From Acidobacteriota bacterium (GTDB lineage: Bacteria > Acidobacteriota > Thermoanaerobaculia > Multivoradales > J023), in NCBI GenBank assembly GCA_029263315.1, contig JAJCXR010000041.1, positions 186,001-250,000 on the forward strand: a DNA stretch of 64,000 bases, written 5' to 3'. A program made the position numbers and the translations under genes. Below the pieces are notes generated by a model. That model did no database searches. It saw nothing but the letters and a program-made list of their open reading frames with translations, and was not told the DNA's origin. This document shows positions 44,301 to 50,836 of this stretch, one piece after another (position 1 is the first letter of the stretch; each line of letters opens with the position of its first letter).

Positions 44301-45831
44301 CGGCCCGGGCCAGGAAGAGGTCCACCACCGTGCACGGCGGCAACGGCAACGGCTGCGGCAGGGGCGGCAGTGCCGCACCGCCGCCCCTGCCGTGGAGCCT
44401 TTCCAAGGTTTGGCGTTCCTCCCCGGTGAGCACGTCGACGGCGGCGATCTGACCGTCCGGATCCTTTAAGAGGGCCTCCAGGAGGATCTCGAAATGCAGC
44501 AAACTGCGCCGACACAGGGTCTCCGGCAGCACTTCTCGATTGATATCGAAGTGCAGGGTGAGGCGCCCTCGAGCGGCGAAATCATGGACTTGCAACCGCA
44601 GGGCGTGCACTCGGTCGCCATGGCCGGGGTGCACCCACTCCACTTCCGTAGGTAGCCCGGCGAAGTCGCCGAAGCCTGGTGGAAAATAATTGAGCACCAC
44701 GTTGCTGGCGACGGCACCGGAGGGGGCGCTGGTGCCCGGCTGGGAGTGGCCCAGGAAGAGTCCCGCCTCGGCCAGACACTTGGCCGCCAAAGAACGGAAG
44801 GTTTCGTCGGCGTCGAGACGGACGGCGAACGGGAACATCTCGATGAACAGGCCGAGGCTGCGTTTGGCTTGGGCGGTGGGACGTCCGGCCACCGGCGCGT
44901 CGAAGCTGAGGTCGAGGCGGCCGCTGAGGTGATGTAGCCAACTGCTAAGCAGGGTGGCAAAGAGGGCGAAACGGGACATCTCAGGCGACAGGCTGAGGAA
45001 ACCGGTCTCACCGCACAGCCGCTCCAAGGCCCGGGAACGCTCGGCGTCAAGCTCCAGGGTCCAGCGGCGGCTGGCGGTGCCCTCGGGCTGACCGCTACGG
45101 CCATAGAGAGGAAGGATTGGCTCGGGCCGAGCAAAACGCTCTTGCCAATGCCGATCCGCCGCCGTCCGATCGCCGCCCCGGGAGGTCACCTCGGCCATGG
45201 TGGCGTCATAGTCCGCCAGCGGCTCCGGTCGCGGGGTTTCGGCCGGGGGATCGCCCGCCGTGCCCAGGGATTCATACTCCGCCGCCACTTGACGATAGAG
45301 CAAAACCGTCGACCACGCATCGGTGATCAGGTGGTGCTGGTTCAAATACCAACCCGTTCGTCCGTCCCCCAGATCGACCAGCAGGCTATCTATCAGTGCT
45401 TTTTCGAGCTTCAAGGGCCGCGCAGCCCGCTGCTGGCACCACCTTCGGAAGGCCGCCACAGGATCGCCTGCCGCAGGATCGCCTGCCGCAGGATCAACCG
45501 CCGCAGGGACGCCTGCCGCAGAATCAAGCCCGTTCAAGACCTCGGTGCCGAGCCTCCGGGTGCCGCAGGAGCCACGGGGCAACAGTCGACCTTGCACCAC
45601 CCCATCGCGCTCCACCACCACGGTACGCAGAGCGTCGCTGGCATCGACCACCCGCTGCCAGGCTTGCTGCAGCAGCTCCGGATCGAGCTCCACCGGCAGA
45701 ACCCAAGCGAAGGTCATGTTGTAGAGCGGGCTCTCAGGGTTCAACCGCTGTCCCACCCAGATCTGCGTCTGGCCGTGGGTCAAACCCTTCCCGTCGTAGG
45801 TCGAATCGCCGCCGGTCACATCAGCTTCCAT
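41353..45831 (-). CDS. NRPS C-A-T with a PP-loop ATPase inserted in the adenylation domain
   Basis: A 1492-residue protein. Condensation domain about 15-450 (HHLITDAWS near 168). Adenylation N-part about 500-975: A3 LYTSGSTGRPKG, A5 NEYGPTEAVVG, A7 YRSGDLVRL, A8 GRLDRQLKISGFRVEPAEIE. Then, within the a8-a9 loop, about 340 residues (984-1321) encode another enzyme: a zinc-ribbon-like CQRC (988-991)...CSIC (1008-1011), PP-loop LLFSGGKDSTYAL (Ser about 1055), and CQGC (1126-1129), like WbpG/TIGR03573 amidotransferases. A-domain C-part resumes with PLVAYYVADG and ends at VQGKVD; thiolation Ser about 1426 (GGTSLAAM). No TE. Two 15-bp repeat tracts lie in linkers. The start is ATG 45831 or GTG 45843. 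Divergent from the acyl-CoA-dehydrogenase gene. Confidence 0.9.
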   Translation of the reverse strand: MEADVTGGDSTYDGKGLTHGQTQIWVGQRLNPESPLYNMTFAWVLPVELDPELLQQAWQRVVDASDALRTVVVERDGVVQGRLLPRGSCGTRRLGTEVLNGLDSAAGVPAAVDPAAGDPAAGDPVAAFRRWCQQRAARPLKLEKALIDSLLVDLGDGRTGWYLNQHHLITDAWSTVLLYRQVAAEYESLGTAGDPPAETPRPEPLADYDATMAEVTSRGGDRTAADRHWQERFARPEPILPLYGRSGQPEGTASRRWTLELDAERSRALERLCGETGFLSLSPEMSRFALFATLLSSWLHHLSGRLDLSFDAPVAGRPTAQAKRSLGLFIEMFPFAVRLDADETFRSLAAKCLAEAGLFLGHSQPGTSAPSGAVASNVVLNYFPPGFGDFAGLPTEVEWVHPGHGDRVHALRLQVHDFAARGRLTLHFDINREVLPETLCRRSLLHFEILLEALLKDPDGQIAAVDVLTGEERQTLERLHGRGGGAALPPLPQPLPLPPCTVVDLFLARAETDAERTVLRQGEREMTFRQLQDASGALAAALLARGVLPGERVAILAKRSIEAVVAILGTLRAGAAYVPLDVAYPQRRRQRILRDCGAGWVLVGEGLRVDADDAEPGGPQALSIAEAMMGPAGRHPEGRLPENCLPKNRLPEIRHAENHHPGLGDLAYVLYTSGSTGRPKGVLIEHRGVADYLTWASRRYVRGDRLRFPLFTSLAFDLTVTSLFLPLITGGVLEIYPEPEGSIDAALIDVVTANTVDFIKLTPSHLTLLRQMAPEQSHIRRLVVGGEALPTQLAAEVAELLGEGVEIHNEYGPTEAVVGCVVHRFVAHRDGGVSGDHGPGVLIGRPADHVRVEVLNHALAPVPLGVPGELWIRRHGLAWGYSGLPALTAERFQLSPQGDGRRRYRSGDLVRLVEGDVADSRAEPLGLQYLGRLDRQLKISGFRVEPAEIEGALLTFPGVEQCAVVARRAKAQVSSAPGKGAEGAVPYCQRCGLSSNHPRATLDRQGVCSICRAYETAKVHAEGYFKTLPELQELFAEAVSRRGEAEGYDCMLLFSGGKDSTYALCRLVDMGLKVYAFTLDNGFISEGAKDNIRRVTEHLGVPAEMASTPAMPAIFRDSLRRFANVCQGCFKTIYTLATQRAKKLGIPIVVTGLSRGQMFETRLNEEMFRDGRRRPEEVDAAMLAARKVYHRLDDEVSRSLDVEIFQDDAIFDQIRFVDFYRYLDVGLSEVLAYLQRKVPWVRPEDTGRSTNCLINDVGIYVHQQQRGYHNYALPYSWDVRLGHKTLQEARSELEDSIDVERVRHILAEIGCQPEAMMTGTSGGPLVAYYVADGEVSDQALRRHLRQHLPAALVPTHLRRLPSLPLTVQGKVDASALPAIELEGFAERPYRMPEGPVEAFLAEVWQELLAVPRVGADDSFFELGGTSLAAMEVMIRLGREFAIDLPLETLFAHRALGDLARVAEDRILADVEGLSDEEQQALLVGEGDPMAAI
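41869..42882 (-). other. Inserted PP-loop/amidotransferase-like domain of the NRPS
   Basis: Segment of the NRPS encoding the inserted domain. Features match N-acetyl-sugar amidotransferases such as WbpG: an N-terminal CxxC-x16-CxxC zinc-ribbon with xHPRATLDxxGVCSICRAYE, the PP-loop SGGKDS that binds ATP and adenylates an acyl or amide oxygen, a strand LKVYAFTLDNGF, a second CxxC, and IPIVVTGLSRGQMFETRL. No separate glutaminase is fused. Acceptor and nitrogen (or sulfur) source are unknown. Confidence 0.75.
43876..43935. repeat. 15-bp in-frame repeat in the adenylation domain
   Basis: Four imperfect 15-bp units like CTCGGGGAGACGGTT. They encode repeated Pro/Arg/Asn/Leu-containing pentamers before A3, in a loop expected to be surface exposed. 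Confidence 0.75.
45461..45520. repeat. 15-bp in-frame repeat in the condensation domain
   Basis: Four units; the first two are identical (GGATCGCCTGCCGCA). They encode repeated Ala/Asp/Pro-rich pentamers in a loop of the C domain. Confidence 0.8.
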
Positions 45832-45938
45832 CAAATCACCCACGGGGCTCCCATCAAAGATCTTTCAGCCTGCCGCCGTCCTATCGATCGCCACACGACA
45901 TCGCCCATCCGCCAGATGCCAGCCAGAAGCCAGGCGAG

Positions 45939-47105
45939 ATGATATATCCTTCGGCCGCCATGTATCCTTTCTTCAACAGAGAACAGCTCCTGCATCGCCA
46001 ACGGATCGTCGACTTTGCGCAAGAGCATTTGGGCTCCCGACTGCGGGACTTCGACCGCAGCGGCACCTTCGCCCTGGAAGATTGGCAGCGCTGCGGTGCC
46101 CAAGGCATCCTCGGCAGCCACATCCCGGAAGCTTACGGCGGCAAGGGACTGGACGCCACCACCACGGTGATGATCCTCGAAGCCCTGGGCTACGGCTGCC
46201 GCGACAACGGCTTGACCTTGGCCCTGGGTGGTCAAACGTGGAGCGTGCAAGAACCGATTCTGATCTACGGCAACGAGGCACAGAAACAAAAATTTCTGCC
46301 CCGCCTCTGCTCCGGGGAATGGATCGGTTGCCATGGGGTCAGCGAGCCCGCCTCCGGCTCCGACGCCCTGAGCCTGCAGACCACCGCCGTCAAGTCCGAC
46401 GGCGGCTACCTGCTCAACGGTCGCAAATCGTACATCGGCATGGCGCCCTTGGCGGACCTCGCCTTGGTGCTCGCCAACGCCGATCCGGCATCGGGCAAGT
46501 GGGGCGTTTCCGCCTTTCTGGTGGAGAAAGGCAGCGCCGGCTTCAGCCAGAGCGAGCCTCGACCGAAGACCGGCACCCGCACCAATCCGATCGGTGATCT
46601 GGTATTTGAAGACTGCTTTGTTCCCCAAGAGCACTTGCTGGGGGGCGAAGGCATCGGCATGAGCCTCTTCACTCAGACGATATCTTGGGAACGGGCGTTC
46701 ATCCACGCCGGCCATTTGGGGGCCATGCAATGCCTCTTCGAGCGTTGCGTGGACTTCGCCAAAGAGCGGCGGCAGTTCGGCCAACCCATCGGCAATTTTC
46801 AATCGGTATCCAACCGCATCGCCGACATGCGCCTGCGCCTGGAGACCTGCCGTCTCCTGATGTACAAGGTGGCGGCGATGAAGGATGCCGGAGCCGATGC
46901 GGCCATGGAATGCGCCATGGCCAACCTGCACATCTCCGAAGCTCTGCTGGCCTGCGCCACGGACGCGGTACGCATCCACGGGGCCCGCGGCTACTTGGAA
47001 GAGTACGGCGTCGAGCGCCAATTGCGGGACTCGGTGGGGGGTGTCATCTATGCCGGCACCTCCGATATCCAACGCAACTTGATTTCCAGCCTGCTGGGGC
47101 TCTGA
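45939..47105 (+). CDS. Acyl-CoA-dehydrogenase-family flavoenzyme (carrier-bound aminoacyl oxidase candidate)
   Basis: A 388-residue flavoprotein of the acyl-CoA dehydrogenase fold. N-terminal helical domain; the flavin/substrate block HGVSEPASGSDALSLQTTAV; LNGRKSYIGMAPLADLALVL; C-terminal RRQFGQPIGNFQSVSNRIAD; and the late VIYAGTSDIQRNLISSLLGL. By overall layout it resembles PltE/RedW-type enzymes that oxidise prolyl-S-carrier to pyrrolyl-S-carrier (inference; the pocket was not verified). It is 13 bases before the AMP ligase, and the carrier gene lies just beyond, completing the trio. ATG 45939 or 45960 is possible; both have weak ribosome sites. Confidence 0.85.
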   Translation: MIYPSAAMYPFFNREQLLHRQRIVDFAQEHLGSRLRDFDRSGTFALEDWQRCGAQGILGSHIPEAYGGKGLDATTTVMILEALGYGCRDNGLTLALGGQTWSVQEPILIYGNEAQKQKFLPRLCSGEWIGCHGVSEPASGSDALSLQTTAVKSDGGYLLNGRKSYIGMAPLADLALVLANADPASGKWGVSAFLVEKGSAGFSQSEPRPKTGTRTNPIGDLVFEDCFVPQEHLLGGEGIGMSLFTQTISWERAFIHAGHLGAMQCLFERCVDFAKERRQFGQPIGNFQSVSNRIADMRLRLETCRLLMYKVAAMKDAGADAAMECAMANLHISEALLACATDAVRIHGARGYLEEYGVERQLRDSVGGVIYAGTSDIQRNLISSLLGL

Positions 47106-47118
47106 ACAACGGTCTGCC

Positions 47119-48738
47119 GTGGGATTCCTACTGCACCACTGCATCGTCGAGGCGGCAGAGCGCAGCCCGGATCATGGGGCTTTCCGCTTCGACGGCCAAG
47201 ACCTGACCTACGCTCATTTGGTCGAACGCAGCCACCGCTTGGCCTCTCTGCTGGTGGAGATCGGCGTGCGTCCCCACGACCGGGTCGGCATCTACATGAA
47301 CAAGGGCCTCGACTTGCCGGTGGCGCTCTACGGCATCCTGGCGGCGGGCGCCGCCTATGTGCCCATCGATCCCAACGCGCCCACCGAGCGGGTACGCTTC
47401 ATGCTCGACGACTGCGCCATCCGCCACCTGATCGTCGATCCGGCCCATGGCCGCAAGGCGGCCAAGGCGGTGGCTGGGGGGGCAGCTGTCAGCAGCGCAA
47501 CCGTCGATGCCATCATCGGAGCCGCCGCTCCGACCCAACAAGCCGCCGACGCAGCCACCGGCACTGAGACTTGTCGCTTCATCCCTTGGCAGGAGGTGGC
47601 GTCGCTGCCGGCCCGCGATCCCCAAATCCCCCTGGTGGAGCAGGATCTGGCCTACATCATGTATACCTCCGGCTCGACGGGGGTGCCCAAGGGACTGATG
47701 CATACCCACGCCAGCGGCCTCGCCTACGCCCGGTTGTCGGCCAGGGAATATGGTGTGCGGCCCGACGATCGCCTGGGCAACCATTCGCCGCTGCACTTCG
47801 ACATGTCCACCTTCGAGTATCTGACCGGTCCACGGGTTGGGGCGACGACGGTGATCATTCCCGAAGAAGCGACGATGTTTCCCCGCAGCTTGGCCCAGCT
47901 CATCGAGACCGAGCATTTGACCTTTTGGTACTCCGTGCCCTTGGCCCTCATCCAACTGCTGGAGCAAGGGGGCCTCGAAGAACGCGACTGCAGCAGCTTG
48001 CGTTGGGTGCTCTTCGGCGGTGAGCCCTTTGCCCCCAAGCACCTGGCCCGCCTGGCGGAGCTCTGGCCCGGGGCCCGCTTCTCAAATTCCTATGGCCCGG
48101 CGGAGGTCAATCAATGCACCGCGTATCACCTGCCGATCGGCCCCATCGACCCCGAGGAACCCATTCCCATCGGCCCGGTGTGGCCCGGCGCCCAGGGCCT
48201 GATCGTCGATGCTGAAGACAGCCAGGTGGAGACCGGCGAGGTCGGTGAGCTGGTGATCCGCGCCCCCACCATGATGCGCGGTTATTGGTCACGTCCCGAT
48301 CTCAACCGGAAGGCTTTCCTACGTCGTAGCCGTTTTACCGACTTCGAAGAGGTTTTTTACCGCACCGGCGATCTGGTCCGGGATCGCGGCGACGGCAACT
48401 TGATGTTCTTGGGACGCAAGGACCGCTTGGTCAAAGTACGCGGTTATCGTGTCGAGCTCGATGAGGTGGAGGCGGTGCTCGGCGCTCTACCCGGAGTGGC
48501 AGAAGCGGCGGCGGTCGCCCTCCGCTCAACCGAGGATCAAGTGATGATCGTCGCCGCCGTCATGCTGCGCCAGGGCTCGGAGGTGACGGCGGAGATCTTG
48601 AGGCGCGGCGCCGCAAAGCGCTTGCCCAACTATGGGGTGCCCAGCCGTCTCAAGATCCTGGCGTCCATGCCGCGCACCGGCAGCGGCAAGATCGATCGCC
48701 AGGTTTTAGCAAAGGATTTGGCAGCAACGGGCGGCTGA
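47119..48738 (+). CDS. Free-standing AMP ligase/adenylation enzyme
   Basis: A 539-residue adenylate-forming enzyme: A3 IMYTSGSTGVPKGLMHTH, A4 LHFDMSTFEYLTGPRVG, A5 NSYGPAEVNQCTAY, A7 YRTGDLV, A8 GRKDRLVKVRGYRVELDE, A10 GSGKIDRQ. Length and organisation fit stand-alone aminoacyl- or acyl-AMP ligases that charge separate carriers (PltF, RedM, AnaC, DltA type). GTG 47119 is the likely start. Co-transcribed with the acyl-CoA dehydrogenase-like gene; its product is presumably loaded onto the nearby carrier or another carrier in the locus. Substrate not determined (Pro is the working hypothesis). Confidence 0.88.
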   Translation: MGFLLHHCIVEAAERSPDHGAFRFDGQDLTYAHLVERSHRLASLLVEIGVRPHDRVGIYMNKGLDLPVALYGILAAGAAYVPIDPNAPTERVRFMLDDCAIRHLIVDPAHGRKAAKAVAGGAAVSSATVDAIIGAAAPTQQAADAATGTETCRFIPWQEVASLPARDPQIPLVEQDLAYIMYTSGSTGVPKGLMHTHASGLAYARLSAREYGVRPDDRLGNHSPLHFDMSTFEYLTGPRVGATTVIIPEEATMFPRSLAQLIETEHLTFWYSVPLALIQLLEQGGLEERDCSSLRWVLFGGEPFAPKHLARLAELWPGARFSNSYGPAEVNQCTAYHLPIGPIDPEEPIPIGPVWPGAQGLIVDAEDSQVETGEVGELVIRAPTMMRGYWSRPDLNRKAFLRRSRFTDFEEVFYRTGDLVRDRGDGNLMFLGRKDRLVKVRGYRVELDEVEAVLGALPGVAEAAAVALRSTEDQVMIVAAVMLRQGSEVTAEILRRGAAKRLPNYGVPSRLKILASMPRTGSGKIDRQVLAKDLAATGG

Positions 48739-49211
48739 AGCGGTCAGCGAAGGGCAGCGGGCAGCGAGAGGCAGGAGGTGGAGGTCGAAGATGCAGCGAG
48801 CTGGGGGCAGTGAGAGGCAACGAGAGCCAGGCCGCGAGAGGCTGGCCGCGAGCAAGAGGCCGATCAGGAGGCCGCGAGCTGGAGGCCGCGAGAGGCTGGC
48901 CGCGAGCTGGAGGCCGCGAGAGGCTGGCCGCGAGCTGGAGGCCGCAAGAGGCTGGCCGCGAGCTGGAGGCCGCAAGAGGCTGGCCACGAGCTGGAGGCCG
49001 CGAGAGGCTGGCCGCGAGCTGGAGGCCGCGAGAGGCAACGAGTGACTGAAGTCACTCGCTAAAAAGTTTCGTCCCTCCGGGACGCCGGAGAAGGCATCAA
49101 CCCTTTCAGAGTGCACAGGTGATTCCCAGGGATCTGAAGTCTGGGCCGTCCTCTGGTCCGCCAGAGGACAAGACCTTGCAGCGAGTGACTTCAGTCACTT
49201 GCTGCGCTTCG
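48739..49211. other. Intergenic region with tandem array and duplicated gene tail
   Basis: Between the convergent AMP ligase and carrier genes. It holds the 28-bp array and two copies of a hairpin plus GCTAAAAAGTTTCGTC (49058-49073 and 49211-49226). No gene is supported; long frames here are the repeat read in one register. Confidence 0.6.
48892..49031. repeat. 28-bp tandem repeat array (minisatellite)
   Basis: GAGGCTGGCCGCGAGCTGGAGGCCGCGA repeats at 48892, 48920, 48948, 48976 and 49004 with one or two substitutions (CGCAAGA, CCACGAG), and a degenerate copy starts at 48838. No spacers of unrelated sequence are present, so it is not a CRISPR. Location: between convergent 3' ends. Confidence 0.9.
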
Positions 49212-49226
49212 CTAAAAAGTTTCGTC
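49039..49226. repeat. Duplicated hairpin and carrier-gene 3' end
   Basis: Two copies of an AGTGAC...GTCACT hairpin (49039-49058 with TGAA loop, and about 49182-49202) each followed by the 16-bp GCTAAAAAGTTTCGTC (49058-49073 and 49211-49226). The right copy of this direct repeat contains the last codons and TAG stop of the carrier gene, read on the minus strand, so the left copy is a duplicated gene end. Confidence 0.75.
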
Positions 49227-49535
49227 TCCACTGGCTTTGGCGACGACCCGCCCCTGCATGTAGGCGGCCATGATGCGGACGGTGCGGAAATTATTGGGCA
49301 CTAGATCCTGGGGCGGCACGGTCACTTGCAGGTTTTCGCGGACGTGGGTAATCAGTCGGATAATTCCTACCGAGTCGACGTAGCCGCCGGTCAGCAGATT
49401 TTCGTCGAGATCGACGTCCATGGTGTCGTCACCCACCAGCTCGTCGCGGATGAAGGCTACGATGAGAGCTTCGACATCTTCCAGTGATGCCTTGTCCAGT
49501 GCAGTGTCGTCTGGTATGTCCATAATTTCTATCAT
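49212..49535 (-). CDS. Free-standing acyl/peptidyl carrier protein
   Basis: A 107-residue carrier protein. The phosphopantetheine site is in GGYVDSVGIIRLI (Ser of the DSV motif), preceded by DVDLDENLLT and followed by VPPQDLVPNNFRTVRIMAAYM, the pattern of PltL/AnaD/DltC-like carriers that work with stand-alone AMP ligases. It starts at ATG 49535, sharing its A with the stop of the HupE-like gene (TGATG), so it is translated together with that membrane protein. Confidence 0.88.
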   Translation of the reverse strand: MIEIMDIPDDTALDKASLEDVEALIVAFIRDELVGDDTMDVDLDENLLTGGYVDSVGIIRLITHVRENLQVTVPPQDLVPNNFRTVRIMAAYMQGRVVAKASGDETF

Positions 49536-50698
49536 CAGCCAATCTCGAAAGCGCGCTGCACGAACCACCAACCGGCGATCAGCATGAGCAGCGCGGAGAT
49601 CCCCTTGAGGATCACCGGTTCGTAGAATCGTGTTCTACGCAGCAAGAAAAGAATGGGAAAAATAACTGCGACGATGGCGATCTGGCCGAGCTCGACGCCG
49701 ACGTTGAAGCCGATGACCACCCACAGCAAATCGACCATGCGAAAAGGTAGGTGACTCATCACCGAGGCGAAGCCCAGGCCGTGGAATAGGCCAAGCCCGA
49801 GGATGATCCACAGGGAGCCTTCCTTGACGGTGGCGAAGATGTTGTTGGCCGCCACCAGGATGATCGACAGGGCGATGACCGACTCCACCAACCGAGACGG
49901 CAAGCTGACGATGCTCAAGGCCGCCAGGAGCAAGGTCACGGAGTGGGCAATTGTGAACACGGTGACGATCTTGAGCAGATTCCACAGGGCGCCCGAGAAC
50001 TTTTCCACCGGCTTCCACTGGCCCTCCTGCCGTACCAACACGGTGGACAACATCAAGGCCAGCAAGAAGAGAATGTGGTCGATGCCGATCCAGATGTGCA
50101 GGACCCCCTGCGGGATCATCTGCTTGGGGCCCATCAGGGACGGGATATCCGTCAGATCCAGGGTTTGTTCCTGGTTCGTCGGGCTGAAGACCATGGCCGT
50201 GTACTCACCGGGATAGGTTGTATTGGTCTTGGCGTTGTATTCCACCAATACCAGACCGCGGTGCAGCCGGTCCCCCTCGTAAAACATGTCGTGACGAAGA
50301 TCGAGCTTGTCGGGCAAGGGACCGCTATCGATGCGAAAGTGGTACTGGCCGAAGGTCCCCTGCGGCAGAACGGTCACCGTCTGATGCAGGAACTCGATTT
50401 CATAGGGCGATCCACCGTGGGGGGCGATGGCAAAGCGCTCGTCGACATAGGCCTGCACTCGCTGCGCCGACTTCTCGATCCCGGCGAGGGCCAGAGCCTC
50501 ATCCGCATCGACATCGAGGCTCAGCTTGCCTTCCAGGTCTTCGAAGTGGATCTCGAAGAGCCCCTCGATGGAGTCCTGATGGAAGCTCAGGAAGATGTAA
50601 TCTTCGCCCCTGGCATGGGCCAGGGTGTCGGCGGGTAGGAATAGGGCTAGGCTCAAGGCCAAACAGAAGGTGATTCTTTGCACGGGGGATTTTGCCAT
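49535..50698 (-). CDS. HupE/UreJ-like membrane protein
   Basis: A 387-residue protein: signal sequence ending ADTLAHARG, a periplasmic beta-rich region (about 30-200), then about six to seven membrane helices with VLHIWIGIDHILFLLALM, TIAHSVTLLLAA and GLGLFHGLGFASVM; the conserved His residues in these helices mark HupE_UreJ_2 (PF13795), often linked to metal transport. Here it precedes the carrier gene with a TGATG junction. Whether it helps the NRPS locus (for example by metal supply or export) is unknown. Confidence 0.85.
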   Translation of the reverse strand: MAKSPVQRITFCLALSLALFLPADTLAHARGEDYIFLSFHQDSIEGLFEIHFEDLEGKLSLDVDADEALALAGIEKSAQRVQAYVDERFAIAPHGGSPYEIEFLHQTVTVLPQGTFGQYHFRIDSGPLPDKLDLRHDMFYEGDRLHRGLVLVEYNAKTNTTYPGEYTAMVFSPTNQEQTLDLTDIPSLMGPKQMIPQGVLHIWIGIDHILFLLALMLSTVLVRQEGQWKPVEKFSGALWNLLKIVTVFTIAHSVTLLLAALSIVSLPSRLVESVIALSIILVAANNIFATVKEGSLWIILGLGLFHGLGFASVMSHLPFRMVDLLWVVIGFNVGVELGQIAIVAVIFPILFLLRRTRFYEPVILKGISALLMLIAGWWFVQRAFEIG

Positions 50699-50836
50699 CT
50701 GGCTGTGGCATACACAAGTCTGGCCAAAGCCGATAAGGGATAGAAATGATGAAGGACGGAATTACCGTGGGCGAGGGTACCATCTCAACCGCGCTCTGCT
50801 ATGCAGGATCCTCCGTCGGCCGCTATCATCACGACC

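Noticed and set aside
45396..45938. N-terminal extension of the acyl-CoA-dehydrogenase-like gene
   Set aside because: The upstream part of the frame is antisense to the NRPS condensation domain. Homology to the enzyme family begins at the ATG near 45939-45960.
48892..49031. CRISPR array
   Set aside because: Units are directly adjacent, with no variable spacers of 30 or so bases, and no cas genes are present.
48706..49116. A minus-strand frame through the 28-bp array, and similar plus-strand frames
   Set aside because: The translation is just the repeat unit (RPASRGLQLAAS type) read over and over; 28 is not a multiple of 3, so every frame is visited and none is favoured.
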